NCBI GenBank assembly: GCA_015499995.1
Contig: JADNRV010000044.1
Location: forward strand, 62,001-126,000
Source of the DNA: Flammula alnicola
Taxonomy: Eukaryota > Basidiomycota > Agaricomycetes > Agaricales > Strophariaceae
Direction: 5' to 3'
Length of the DNA stretch: 64,000 bases
This document shows positions 41,550 through 52,985 of this stretch, piece by piece. Both the position numbers and the translations under genes were made by a program. Under the pieces are notes generated by a model that saw only the letters and a list, made by a program, of their open reading frames with translations, was not told where the DNA came from and made no database searches. Position 1 is the first letter of the stretch. The number at the start of each line of letters is the position of its first letter.

Positions 41550-42072
41550 TGGAACTTTCGGGAACCTTGATGTCCGTGCTTCTTGAGTCTAGCATTGTAA
41601 TTCTCATTTTGCCATACAACCGCCCTAGCAATGTTTTCTCTTTTTTCTGGCCCAGCCAAGCGTCCAATTTACAGGACGAGAGGGTTCGAGGCCTGTAACA
41701 AACCCGCTCGGTACTCTTGAGGAGCCTCGAGATCGTTGTGCTCGAAAGTTGTGTCGTTAGCGGACCTCGAAACGTACTTGCCAGAATAAGTACCCGATAA
41801 CTCGCCCTCTGCAGTATAACATTTCCATGAAGCGCTGACAGTCGTTTCGACACTCGTCTTTGTCTTTGTGTCTCTGTCATTGCACATGCGACAACACGCA
41901 CTTGGCACGTATTTAGTGTCAGAGTTCGGCCAGAGTCCGCTTCGCGCCGCAACATATAGAACACCACTGTGCATCAAGAACTGCAAACAATGGGGCGCAT
42001 ATCTTTGAATGCGAAGAAATGCGATTAAGGGGCTGGCTATGACAGAACGATGACTGCAGGATGAAAAGAACG
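41550..42072. other. Convergent gap with an unassigned minus-strand frame
   Basis: About 520 bases between the stops of FCF2 and UTP3. A minus-strand frame from an ATG near 41971 (MHSGVLYVAARSGLWPNSDT) to a stop at 41669 gives about 100 codons. It contains several cysteines and a plausible composition (SASWKCYTAEGELSGTYSGK), but no recognised family. It may be a small gene or chance. Confidence 0.35.
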
Positions 42073-44325
42073 CTATCCCAGTGGAATACTCTTGACGACT
42101 TTTGAGATACCAGACCGTTCTCCGTCGTACCTGCCTCCCGATTCCGAGAGTCCCCCCTTGTAAACAGCCTTTTGTGAAGAAATCTTCTTCTTTGCCTTTT
42201 CGTACTTCTGCCTCTTCTTGACTCTCGGATTGCGGACGGCCTTCGGACGGTGTGGGGTGAGACCTTTGTTGGTCAAGATTGCCCGTGTAAGGGAACGAGG
42301 TCCTGAGGCTTCGCCATTTTCAAGATCGACACTAAATAATAATGAGTTAAAGAGTCAAAGAAAACCGGAATGGGAAGAGTTCATACCGAGTTCGCCCAGA
42401 AGCTGCTTCGTATTCTTCCTTCTTCTTGATTTTCTCCTCCTTCGATTTCTTTTTCACCAGTTCGTAATATTCATCAGGACTCTCTGCTCCTTCATCGTCC
42501 TCGTCGTCTGTCCTCGATCTTTTCTGACCCACTTGAGGCTCCGGATCGTCGTCGGTCAAAGGTGCGCCCACTTGATTCTTAGCCCTGATCGCCGCTTCCT
42601 TCACAAGCCTGGCCTCCTTTTCTGCTTTTCTTTCCCGGTAGGGAATGTCATCGTCACCACCAGCCATTTGGTTCCGTGCACCTTGTCGGCGCGCGCTAGC
42701 ACTTTCGATCTTCGATGTGTGGAAACGCAACGATTTCTTCCGTGCAGTCTTATCAGCAGCGTCTACTGAATGAAGAGCCACGGCCTCGCCATAAGCATCG
42801 ACAATGTCGTTGCCGACATGGTGACGATGTGACAAAGGTTTCGATGAGACGAATTCGGGTTCCACAAGATCAAATACAGGAGTGACCATTTTGATTTCTT
42901 CTTGAACTTGAGTCTTTCGCTTCTTTTTAGGTGGTTTCTGTTTTTGGGGTTTAGGAGACTCGGTCGGTTGTTTAGCATCGTTCAAGAGGTCATTGAGCTC
43001 GTCCGAATCGAGACCTTCTTCGTAGTCAACGCCCCATACTTGCTCTCCGTCTGCAAGAATATCGTCCATACCCATAGAGTTGTCTTCGAAGTCGTCCTCA
43101 TCGTCTGAGTCTGAGTCTGACGCAGCAAAGTCGAGATCCTCCAACGTTTGAAGAGATTGTTTCAGCGTGAGTAGGCGTTGCAGGATGGGGTGGGATTGAA
43201 GCAGGGCTGGGCGCTGAGCATATTTTGCGCTAGATCTCAGATGAAGGTAAAAAGCCAACATGGTGCTGTAGGATAGAAGAGCCTCTGTGGTTGAAAGGAA
43301 AAATCAATCTCCGTACATATAAACCAAATTCCAACATACGATAATGCAGATGAATCATTCCAAGGCCCAGGGCATCTGAGCCCTCCGATTCCAACCTGTA
43401 TCAAAGTATGAATAAGCCTGCAAACTTGCATCATGATATGCACTCACTTGGCAATCTTTTCTCTTGTTTTCTGGAGGCTATGGGCTGTGTCATCCCAATC
43501 ACGAGCCAGAGCCAATGATTCGGGACTGGTCTTTTCTAGATGTCGCAATAGGGATTTTTTGTCGGTTGTGGGAGCAGGGAAAACCGAAGGTGCGGGGTCC
43601 AAGATATCACTACTAAAAGAGTAAGTCAAAGGTCAATTAAAAAAAGGTCAGGACGCACTCAGAGTCGGCGTTCCCCTCGGACTCTGGATTATCATTCAGA
43701 CCGAAGTCTTCGTCGTTCATTTCTTCGCGCATCTTGGTCTGAAGTCGCTTTGCCTCTTGTTCTTCCAGCTCGTTGCCTTCTTCATCATCGGATTCCAGCT
43801 GGTCGGCATTCGAAGAGTAATAAGCCGCTCTTCCACGTCCCCAGCTTTCTTCCTCCTCTTCCTCTGGCTCGGCTTCGTCCTCCTCTACAGCCTTTCCTTT
43901 GGTTTTCTTGTCCTTCTTCGACTTCTTCTTTTTTGGAGCTGAAATTTCTTCCTGTAGCATTTCGTCCTCTTCCTCGTCCTCTTCATCTTCCTGATAATCA
44001 TGCGCATCACCATCGCTGTCTGAACCGTCTTCCATGCCTTTCAGAGCAAAGACTTCGTCGTCGTCACCATCATCGTCGTATCCTCCTCTACCGTTATCTC
44101 CTTCGAGTAGAATTTTGTCCTTGTTAAGATGAACTGAAAACCATAGTGACTAAGTGGGACCCTCATGTCATTAAGAATATGGCAGAACTTACATTGATCT
44201 TCCTCATCCATTGGGATGTCCTCTACAGTGTTCCATTTGGTCAGTTTGCCATCTGACCTTTTTAAAGGTTTCGGCTTGGAACCGCCATCGCGTCCTTTTC
44301 CTTTTGTAGAGCGACGTCTTACCAT
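42073..44325 (-). CDS. UTP3: UTP3/SAS10, small-subunit processome component
   Basis: Nucleolar U3 snoRNP-associated protein required for 18S rRNA maturation. The start ATG at 44325 gives MVRRRSTKGKGRDGGSKPKP and then KWNTVEDIPMDEEDQ. A very acidic stretch follows (DYQEDEEDEEEDEMLQEE, EEDEAEPEEEEEESWGRG). The Utp3/C1D-like domain spans DKKSLLRHLEKTSPESLALARDW to AFYLHLRSSAKYAQRPALLQSHPILQRLLTLKQSL. A basic region follows, and then the Sas10 C-terminal domain NKGLTPHRPKAVRNPRVKKRQKYEKAKKKISSQKAVYKGG..ERSGISKVVKSIPLG, TAG at 42073. Six or so introns. All landmark blocks are present. Confidence 0.94.
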
Positions 44326-44917
44326 CGTATAGAGATGTGAATGACAATTGTTAACGAGGTACGAAACGACCCCGACGAGGGCAGCCAAAAGTTTGAGTGT
44401 CATGTGATCCTACTACTAACCGGACCGCTTTTCCGCATGACACTGAGCGGGTCTCCTGCCGAACGAGGATGTTACTTTCGATACACGATGCATGTCAGAA
44501 TGGTGGAGGTTAACGCGACCGTCCACAACACCATTGATCGGTGGCCCACCTGTTTCGGGCAGATCAAAGCAAGGAGGTCTTGCTTCCTGTTCATTTTTCC
44601 ACGCCATCCAAACACCTTGGAAAAAGTTGCAATGGTTTATGCGATGGAAGGCGCACCAGGCTACGAAAGCACTCATGTACATGCTTGGATCCCTCGAGGA
44701 TAACTTCTGCAGTGCCCAGTCGCGGTTGTCGAATACCGCTTGGATTTTCAATTACGCCAATGCCGACACCCTCAGCAATGTTGATCTGCAGCCTCTGTTC
44801 CTCAAAGCATCTAAGTACTAGTATTGCCACCAGGCGCCTTCTTCCTCGTGCAGCAAACTTTGCCGGATGGGGCGATGCAGTAATTAGAACTTGAAGACAA
44901 CAGCGTATCCAAATCGG
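44326..44917. other. Region upstream of UTP3 and of the CHAT remnant
   Basis: About 590 bases. Overlapping frames of 80-120 codons exist on both strands (plus 44341-44703 and 44492-44821; minus 44416-44751), but none shows a family I recognise. It may contain eroded N-terminal sequence of the CHAT gene next to it. Confidence 0.4.
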
Positions 44918-45402
44918 TTCCTGTTCATGGCGTATCCGTCCCGACCATGCTCAAGAACCTGCCCAAGGCGACCATCCTCCATCTTGCCTGCTATGGTACG
45001 CAGAATCCGACAAAGCCATTGAAGTGGTTTCATCATGAACGATAGTCTTCTCATGATATCCTGCCAGCTCATGCCTCTTTCTCAATCTCGCTCATTTATA
45101 GCCTTCCTTAGCGCTGGAACCGCGACGGGTGATAAAAAACAACCCAACCAGAGTGTTCATCTTGCCGCGGCCATGCTTTTCGCTGGCTTCACGAGTGTGC
45201 TACATATGTCCTGCGATAGTACTGGGTGGATATTTTTTTGACGTATATTGCGACTCTGTTTTTTCACAGGTCAATGTTAGACGAGGATGGCCCTGATGTT
45301 GCGAGTGCCGTCTACGCCAATTTATTTGCTGGAGTTGGAAATTCGTGGCATGCAGGGGCTCCTCGGGAACGCTGGGTACCTTCCATTCATATTGGTGTTT
45401 AA
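44918..45402 (+). pseudogene. CHAT-domain (caspase-like) protein remnant
   Basis: Fragments follow the CHAT domain in order: VHGVSVPTMLKNLPKATILHLACYGTQNPTKPL, then in the next frame GFIMNDSLLMI..SFIAFLSAGTATGDKKQPNQSVHLAAAMLFAGFTSVL, then after a gap MLDEDGPDVASAVYANLFAGVG and RERWVPSIHIGV, TAA at 45400. The catalytic His of ACHG reads Tyr (ACYG), and the catalytic Cys of SACET reads Gly (SAGTA). A one-base frame change near 45030, a missing segment before RERWV and no clear N-terminal TPR part mark it as a pseudogene. CHAT proteases are expanded in mushroom genomes; their roles are mostly unknown. Confidence 0.78.
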
Positions 45403-46397
45403 TCCCTTCATGCAGTCGCCACTCAATCATCTGTGATGCCAGTGACTTGGACAATCACCTTAACAAGTTACGAGTCCGAGGGCTTTTATTACGCTTCAGT
45501 GGCGCGGCCAATTTTCTATCCTTCGATTCCTATCTGTCTCAGGTAGACTCCAAAAAGTTCTCTGATTCAGAGACTTGGATGGATTACCCGCCTCCGAAAC
45601 TCTCAACAGTTAGGCAGTTCCAATCTTGAAGTCAGATCCTTAACAAAACTAAATTTACCGACGAATTACCAGCCTTTATCAGGTTGGGCTAGATAGGCTA
45701 AATTTAAACCTTAAAATATTGGCGCTAAACCTAGCTTCAAGTTGCAACAGTCTGTCAAGCCATCTGCTGCAAGAAGCAGGACATCCTTAACAGTCTCACC
45801 ATATATACTGAAAGTCGTTTGGGCAAATCGAGGCTCACTATGGGAATTGAAATGCTAGGGAAGGAAAAATTGACCTTGAAAACGCTGAGAATGCCTTCCG
45901 GAAGGGAGTGCTCGAAAATATGGCAGGCGGTCACGATGCACGTCAGTAACATTGAGGTCGTAAGATTCCTGGACGTGCGAAGGACTCGGACCTTATCAGA
46001 ACATACTTTTCATTTCCGTTGCAGTGTGACCTGGAGTAAAAACAAAACCGAAAAAAAGAGTCTACGGCGGTGATTTAGATGCCATATTCGTGCAGCATTC
46101 GTGTTACCAATAAATATATCTTCCTTGTGACATTATCCTGAGAAACGTTGGTACAGGTCTGTGGCAATTAAGGTGCAACTGTCCGGCACATCGCATCATT
46201 TTGCACGGTGAAGCGCTCATGCTGGCCACATGTAGCTGTCATGTTTGAATGAACAGATATATAATCCCTGGTCTTCCATCATAGAATAAGTTATAAATGC
46301 AACAACAAAAAATGAAATGAAGTGCCATACCATATTCGGTGCGTACAATTTCCCAACTCGTGTAATTGAAGGCCGCTCCAGTGTCCATCAGGTGGAC
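45403..46397. other. Intergenic stretch between CHAT remnant and DUF2462 gene
   Basis: About 1 kb, AT-rich in 45640-45760. Short frames on either strand (for example minus 45755-45952) show nothing recognisable. It may be degraded gene sequence. Confidence 0.5.
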
Positions 46398-46804
46398 TCA
46401 CTTCCCAGGTTTCCCTTTTGGTTTTGAAGAGGAAGCTCTATAGATAAAGAAAAATTGTAGATGTTCAGGAAAACTGTCTAGGCCCAGGTGAAATATCTCC
46501 ACATACCCATCCGGTATCGTATTTTTCATGATCGTCAGCTTTCCTGAGGATGCAGCGGCTACCATTTGACGTTCGATAGACTTATTGATTTTCGCCGTCA
46601 AGTCCTATTCCAGGAACGTAAGATGGTGAGTCTGGAGAACCAAAGAGATGCCTGACGAACTTTGTGCATGGCTGCTTGTTTCATCAGAAGTGGTTTTTTG
46701 GGAGCGATCTCTCGCTTTCCCTTCTTTGGATTTGCTGCTGCTTTGGCAGCGTGACGACTGGTGCCCGCCTTGAGAGTGAGGCCTTTTGTCTTTCCTTGAA
46801 CCAT
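46398..46804 (-). CDS. Small basic DUF2462/UPF0390 family protein
   Basis: A short lysine-rich protein of about 90 residues in three exons. The ATG at 46804 gives MVQGKTKGLTLKAGTSRHAA, then KAAANPKKGKREIAPKKPLLMKQAAMHK. After a short intron comes DLTAKINKSIERQMVAAASSGKLTIMKN, and after a second intron (donor GTATGTGG) SSSKPKGKPGK and TGA at 46398. The AQGK/VQGK start, APKK block and helical second half match the UPF0390 family, which is thought to be nucleolar; molecular role unknown. It diverges from the complex I gene across about 200 bases. Confidence 0.88.
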
Positions 46805-47006
46805 AGTAAAAAAGGGGTCGAGTAAATGTACAAGTTGGTAGAAGATGAAAGAGGCTGCGACTAGTAACTAGTCACTACAAGTTGTTAAACGTTTTGGTGT
46901 CGCCGCGATGTGAATTCCGTGGTCACGTGAACCTGTGAAACCAATTCCCGCCATTGACCGAAAGACATCCTCAACACAGAGCATCATCCAGAACAGCGGG
47001 CGAAGG
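46805..47006. promoter_or_regulatory. Divergent promoter, DUF2462 gene / complex I subunit
   Basis: A gap of about 200 bases between opposed start codons. No specific elements assigned. Confidence 0.45.
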
Positions 47007-48415
47007 ATGATAACCACATCTAATATGTTGCGCCTGCAACGGACTATCGTCGTAGGCAAAGTGAGTTCAAAATCAGCCTTCTTTAATCGTTGATATTGAA
47101 CATTTCCCTCAGCGAGCATACCATGATCTGGTGACTTTGCCAGGTAACAAACCCGTCGTGTCCTACGGGCCTCCTGGGTACAGCGCCGTCTCCGGCCATC
47201 GAGTCACTGTCTTTGGGTGTACAGGATTTTTGGGGCGATATCTTGTGTCGAAGTTGGGTACGTTTGGCCACTTGACGCGTCCAGGTCCAAGGCGTTGGCT
47301 GAACCCTGCTCTTCTCGGGTTCCTTAGGGAAAATGGGCACGCAGGTCATTGTCCCATACCGTGAAGAAGACGAAGCACGTATTTTCAAGCCGATGGGAGA
47401 CCTTGGACAAATCGTCCGTTTGGTGAGTTCCTGGTTACTCTTTCGGGTCTGGACCCCAGACTTATTATTGGGAACCGCACAAGGAATGGGACATACGGGA
47501 TGAGAAATCAATAGCTGAGTGCCTGCGGCATTCTGATACTGTATATAACCTCGTTGGGAGAGACTTCGAAACCAAGTTAGCCCCTCCTTTTCGTGTTTGT
47601 CTTCTGCATTAGTCTCCTGACCTGACATGCGATCCATGTAGGAATTTCGATTTTAGGTCAGCCAATGCTGTTGGCCCAGAGCGAATTGCCAAGATCGCTG
47701 CGGAGTGTGGTGTCTCGCAGTTCATCCAAGTCTCCCATTTGGATGCGTCCAAATCGTCACCGTCCAAGTTTTACCAAGCGAAAGCCGAGGGAGAAGAACT
47801 CGTCAAGGCGGCATTCCCCACAGCAACTATCGTCAGACCCGGACCCATGTTCGGATACGAAGACAAGCTTTTAACCAACATCGCAGGTCCGCTGAGACAT
47901 TTTCGCGTATTAATCGTGCCAAGAGCTAACGAATAATCCTTTACGAAGTCTGGCCAATTTGGTGGAAGTTGAACCACGGTCAAACTAAAATAAGGCCTGT
48001 TCATGTGAGTTATGCCATGTCAATGATAGCGCCGCTTAATTTATTGAAACCTGACATTCCGTTGTAGGTGTTGGACGTTGCCCAAGCCCTCGCGAACTTG
48101 CTTGCGCATCCTCAATTTTCTCGAACACTCAACCTCCCAGGACCATCTACACTGACCTATGAATATCTCTTGGATCTTGTATCATCAGTGACACTCAATC
48201 CGGCATCTCGAGCGCCTGTTTTGCCCAAACCAGCAGCGACTGCTCTCTCTAAATTAGCTCAAAGCGTGTGGTGGCCAGCACTCAGCCCTGACGAAGTTAC
48301 GAGGAGATTTATTGATGATGTGGACGTCGCCGGAGATTGGGATGCTGTTGGTGTCCAGCCGTCCGAAATAGAAACTCATGCCATCACGTATCTTCGCCGA
48401 TACCGTTCTGCGTAA
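47007..48415 (+). CDS. NUO40: NADH:ubiquinone oxidoreductase 39/40-kDa subunit (NDUFA9)
   Basis: Accessory subunit of respiratory complex I with an atypical short-chain dehydrogenase fold that holds NADPH. Two in-frame ATGs (47007 and 47025) precede LRLQRTIVVGK, a basic import leader; I took the first. Blocks: AYHDLVTLPGNKPVVSYGPP, the nucleotide-binding VTVFGCTGFLGRYLVSKL, GTQVIVPYREEDEARIFKPMGDLGQIV, DTVYNLVGRDFETK, NFDFRSANAVGPERIAKIAAECGVSQFIQVSHLDA, FYQAKAEGEELVKAAFPTATIVRPGPMFGYEDKLL, PVHVLDVAQALANLL and a long C-terminal exon ending YLRRYRSA, TAA at 48413. Seven or so introns, all joining in frame. Confidence 0.95.
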
Positions 48416-48924
48416 GTGGATTTAGCTCGCTTCTTGGCCCTGCTCGGCAGCTGACTTTGGCGACACCTTGACGCAAAACAGGGAGAATTTCATACGTCCT
48501 ACTGTGTTCCCAGCTCGTCCTTCGCCCGCCGTTGTAAGTCCGCTTACGAGATTTCGTTGACAATCCATGATATTAACGTGGTTTTTTCCTTTCGCAAGGC
48601 TGAAGAGTATTAGTGGATGCAATGATTGCAATCCGATGTGTTATTATTAGAATATGATGTGTTGAATCTTTTGAAAGAGGAGTGCCTGGGAGTCGGTTCT
48701 GTGGACCTTTAAGGGTGCGCAGCAGGTAGGAAGGGCTAATCGTGCCCAAGGTCTCACACAAGAAGTGAAGACACGCATGGAAATGCACATGGAGATGTCA
48801 AAAAAGGAGAAGAGTGGAGGTTATAGCTTTCCGCCCATCGGCAGTCACAAGAGCTGAATACAAAAACGTATGGCAAAGCAAAATATGTGTAGGTAATCGT
48901 GAATGCCCTGCAGAAGCTCCGACT
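48416..48924. other. Convergent gap between complex I subunit and TOM22
   Basis: About 510 bases between two stops, long enough for both 3' regions. Short frames on the minus strand show nothing recognisable. Confidence 0.5.
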
Positions 48925-49438
48925 CTAAAAACCTGGAGGCACGAGGGCTTTCGGTTGACCAGATTCTGATCCGGGTTGAGGGTACAAGGATGGGGCCATC
49001 ATCTGAAGGGGAAGGAGAGGATGAGAAATTGAGATGATATAGGGACACAACACGAGACTTGACCTGTTGAGCGCCTTGTTGCTGTTCAAGCATCTCCTTC
49101 TCTTGGGCTTCAACCTTTGCTTCGTCCTCGACAATAAGGGCCAACGGCAAGCCTATGAGGAGGGTAGAGGTGGTAAGGATCCAAATGATATTTCCGATTA
49201 ATTTTGAGCCGCGTTTGACGACGGACGCTGTGTTTGCTATGCGGGTGGAGATGTTGTGACGCGTTGTTGGCGGAACGATGTCCTTGAGGGCGGCGATGCG
49301 GTCGAAGAGGGTCTCGTCTACGGATGCCTCTGACTCGACGGACGAGAGGGAGACGGAGCTCGACGTCCTCGAAGACGACGAGGAGGCATAGGGGGAGCCG
49401 GAGTTGTCCTTTTCCTCAACAATTTCGACTTTGACCAT
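48925..49438 (-). CDS. TOM22: TOM22, mitochondrial import receptor
   Basis: Central receptor of the outer-membrane translocase. The ATG at 49438 gives MVKVEIVEEKDNSGSPYASS with the Ser/Glu-rich cytosolic part. The conserved ETLFDRIAALKDIVPPTTRHNISTRIANTASVVKRGSKLIGN leads into the single membrane span IIWILTTSTLLIGLPLALIVEDEA. The second exon (after a 61-base intron, GTCAAG..TTCAG) reads MMAPSLYPQPGSESGQPKAL and ends VPPGF, TAG at 48925. Size (about 150 residues), the Pro in the DIVPPTTR block and the tail-in topology fit the family. It shares a 258-base divergent gap with the zinc-cluster gene. Confidence 0.93.
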
Positions 49439-49636
49439 GATGTGTGAGGTGTGAGATGCGTGACCGAAAAAGGACGGGTGACTTTGCGTGACTGTGATCA
49501 GAATCGGTACCGGTGTGCAGGGTTAAGGAATCGGATCCGGGGATAGTTGCTTACGTAATATATTGTAACACTAACAGATTGTGTTCGTCCCTGCGGGTCT
49601 GCTTGCTTGTGCTTGGCTGTCCATTCATCGAATCGG

Positions 49637-49646
49637 CCTATATATA
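49637..49646 (+). promoter_or_regulatory. TATA box upstream of the zinc-cluster gene
   Basis: CCTATATATACC about 55 bases before the ATG at 49697. It fits a core promoter by position. Motif-based only. Confidence 0.45.
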
Positions 49647-49696
49647 CCTGGCCGAAACCCTACGCAATTAAAGCTAATACCTCCCCCGAGTCAGAT

Positions 49697-52600
49697 ATGC
49701 AACATGACATCCACTACCAAAACCACGGGCCTCCCCCTAACGTGGCTCAGCAGCAAGGTCACTTTCTTGTCACCGTACCCTTTACCAGCCATCTCATGAA
49801 ACCTCTCCAGGTCTTGTCTTGCCAACACCCTCCATGCAGAATCAAATGCATGAACTCGCAAAAACACTTCCTCCGCCACGAAAACAGAACACAGCGTGCG
49901 ACGCTTGCAGGTGCGCCGCAGTCGTTCACAAATGGGTTATCTCTCACATGCACTGCCAGGTCTCGGAAGGTGAAATGTAATCGACTACCAGGGCAGGCCA
50001 AGGTAACTTTTTGTTCGCTCCCTGACTGCTCATCCGTTTATCGATCCTCTCCACTACACAGTGTCAGGTACGTTCGCCGTGCATTTTATTCTATTAACTG
50101 TTTTCTCATTCAAACAACAGCATTGTCTATCGAAGAACTATCCTTGCACGTGCGACTGTTCTATGATATCCGCTTCATCTCTGGCGCTCATCCAGCCAAC
50201 AGACACTTTGTTCAGCAAGCCACCAGCGAAAAGAAACGCGGTAGTGCTGTGAGCCGTCGACCCCGGAACCTCAGTACTGCTAGTTCTAGCTCAAAGTATG
50301 TTATACCGTCTTCCTTGGGATCGGGACCGTCGTGGCAGTGATGATGTCTATCCCGGTTTCAATTGTTTGTTTTTATTCCAATCGCTAACTGTTGCCCAGC
50401 AATACGTCACCCCCTGCGACAGTAAAATAGTGGGTCGTCTTAATTGGGTCGGATGAAGACGGCATCTGACTATCTTATCACAGTGCATCGCCAATTCCCG
50501 AAACCCCATCCACTCCCCCTACGGCCGGTCAAACGCATTTGCCGCTTATGGTGCGGTACGGTTTCTGCCCGCCTCTCACACTATCTACTCCCACCCGAGA
50601 TGTGTTATACTTCGTTTTTGCGCCGCCAGACCAACCAAGGTGTGAGAAGTCATATTTCTTAACTGCATTCTCTAATTTTTTTTGAAGCACCGAATCTTTT
50701 GTGTTTCCTCCGGGTCATGTCCACTCGCCTTACGATGCATGGGGCGAACTGGCTTCAAAATTAGAGGACGAGAAATTCAGATCAGAGTACGTTTATCTTT
50801 GTCAAAGTTAAGATTCTTGCTGTGACCCATCGCCCTCCGAGGGTTTACCACTCTTTGTGAGTGACTATTCACGCCTAGTTCTCGACCAATCATCTAACCT
50901 AAGCAGTCCCTGTTTCGGCTTTCAGCGTGCCTACTCATCTGACACTAAATCTTTACTCGCTTCAGGTTCGCACTGGACCTCGTGGAAGTCTTCTTTCAGA
51001 TAGTGCATACTCGTCTTCCCCTCCTTAATCCCGAGCAATTCCGGAGTCGTCTCCAATTGCAACCAACAGCGGTTCCAAGCACTACGCCCCCACTACATCC
51101 TGCTTTGGTGGCTACGGTTCTTGCGTGGGGTACCAAATTCTCTGAGCACCCCCTTCTTGTAGCGGATAGACGGCGACCAGGTGGCCAAAGTTTGCTCGCA
51201 AAAACGCTCATCGATCGCGCGCGAGATCTTGCGGAAGCTTTGAAAGTCCATAGGGTACCCTCTTCTGACCATGTGGTGATTTCATTGCTTATTGAACCGT
51301 TGCAAAACCGTAAGCTGTGTGTATTTTCATTCATGTCCCGGAATTGATCTTAGACACGTTACAGAAAACCCAGATGATCCTAATGGTAAGCAACTTATCG
51401 TAAAGAAACAAGCCTCTTCCGTCCCTAAAAGGTTGCATAGGATTCCACGGTTTCTGGCTAACTTCTGCCACGCGACATTTGCTTGATCTTGGGGTACATA
51501 TTGTTTTTCGAATATCCACATTGCACTCCTTTTGTTCGTTTTAACTCACAGAACGCTGCTGACAATCACGACCTATAACCCAGATCAATCACAAATCAGT
51601 GATGGCCAATATTCAGGATCCCGAAAGCCGTGGGACCATGATTTTTGCATGGTGGATGACCTGCATATCTGACGCGTACGCCTCAGCATACTATCGACGG
51701 AAACCTGTCCTAGACGATGATGACTACGACATTGATTTCTACACTGTCGACCCCGTTAACCCGGATATGCTGGATTCACAAGGTCCTGCACCCTCTCCGA
51801 GGGAACAACTGGAGGTATGTCGTTTTTAATCTATGAGATAGCGTATTCGGCTTGCTTATCCTCTACCTTTTTCCTCGGTGAATGCAGTTCTTGGTAAATT
51901 AATGACCGCACCTGGAATTTATTCCAAAAGATGTTGATAAAATTTTTGTGATAGGGATATTATCGGGCCGCACACTCTCTCGCACGAACAGCGCGCCAGA
52001 TGTCACGACAGTTGTGGAGACCTGCCACCGATTCTGATGGCGTTTCATTTGACAGTCTGTGCACATTTGCTAATGCCCTTACTGAATGGAGAGACGAGTT
52101 CCTCAACCTCGTCGGTGTTCCCAGTAATTTCGAAGGCGAATGGGACTTTGTTTCTGTGTGTTCAGGTTTTATTTTTCATGACTGTCTTGTTTAATTTTTC
52201 TAGGCTGTCTCTTCATGCGCTAGCGATGCTACTTATCATGTTATGTGGATTATCCTATTCAACGCCATAGATGACTTTGGAGTCAAGGAGCAGAATACGG
52301 GTATCAACCTCTCCCATAACCAGCCAGAAATCGATGCGGCTAAACGTAAAGTAGCGGACGAAGCTTTGCACGGAGCACTGCGCATCGCGGGGCTTGCGGG
52401 TGTCCTGACTTCTAACGGGTATCTGGTGAGTCGACGATGCCTAGCTTTCATTTCCTAAGATCTTTGGTGTCTTACTGGAATCTTCCATCCAGCGACTCGA
52501 CCCGGCCGTTATGCATATCAGCTGCATCTTAGCGGGGACGTTGCTTGCCCGACTTGGACGCCCCGAGGTCACGAACTGCATCGCGGGACTGAAGCAGTAT

Positions 52601-52985
52601 AGCTATGCGTATGAGGAGGCCGGCGATCAGGCGAACGAGATGAGCCGGCTGTTTAACCGTGTACGCATGGGCGAACAAGAGCTCAACCATATGGCGTCGG
52701 TTGCCCCGCGCGTGGGCTCGTCCTCGTCGCCGCATAGTCCACATGGCCATGCAATGGTTGTAGACGACCACAGGACTAATGGGTCATCCTCACATGTACG
52801 TAACGATTTTATTTTCTTCCTCCTTTATTTCCTCTTTCTTGTCGTTCTGGATGCCCCTCCACTTGGGGCAAGCTTGTCCCGCTGTTAACCTCGCTTGCTT
52901 GCTCACGCTCTGCTGTTTGCTCCATTGCTAGAATTTCTCCGCGACTGCTGGGAGCTTTTCAAAACCATCTATATATGGACAATGA
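49697..52985 (+). CDS. XlnR-like Zn2Cys6 transcription factor
   Basis: Fungal zinc-cluster regulator with a fungal-specific transcription factor domain; the closest type I recognise is the xylanolytic activator group. The start ATG at 49697 gives MQHDIHYQNHGPPPNVAQQQ. The zinc cluster is assembled from four exons: NTACDACR, SRKVKCNRLPGQAK, the 6-base exon TGTCAG at 50062-50067 (Cys-Gln), and HCLSKNYPC, leading into THFVQQATSEKKRG-like sequence, so all six cysteines are present. Introns: 49758-49810, 49911-49959, 50002-50061, 50068-50120 and more. The middle domain includes EVFFQIVHTRLPLLNPEQFRSRL, RGTMIFAWWMTCISDAYASAYYRRKP and DEALHGALRIAGLAGVL. The last exon is NFSATAGSFSKPSIYGQ, TGA at 52983. 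Confidence 0.88.
50062..50067 (+). other. 6-base microexon TGTCAG in the zinc cluster
   Basis: Flanked by CACTACACAG on the left and GTACGTTC on the right. It encodes Cys-Gln and is the only way I found to make AK-CQ-HCLSKNYPC, the second half of the Zn2Cys6 motif. The 60- and 53-base introns on either side have consensus-like ends. Skipping it would keep the frame and remove one zinc ligand. Confidence 0.7.

Noticed and set aside
49911..49959. Zinc cluster lacking its second cysteine (reading LTCTARSRKVKC)
   Set aside because: That reading keeps a 49-base intron. Splicing GTGCGC..TGCCAG joins ACDACR to SRKVKC and gives all six cysteines.
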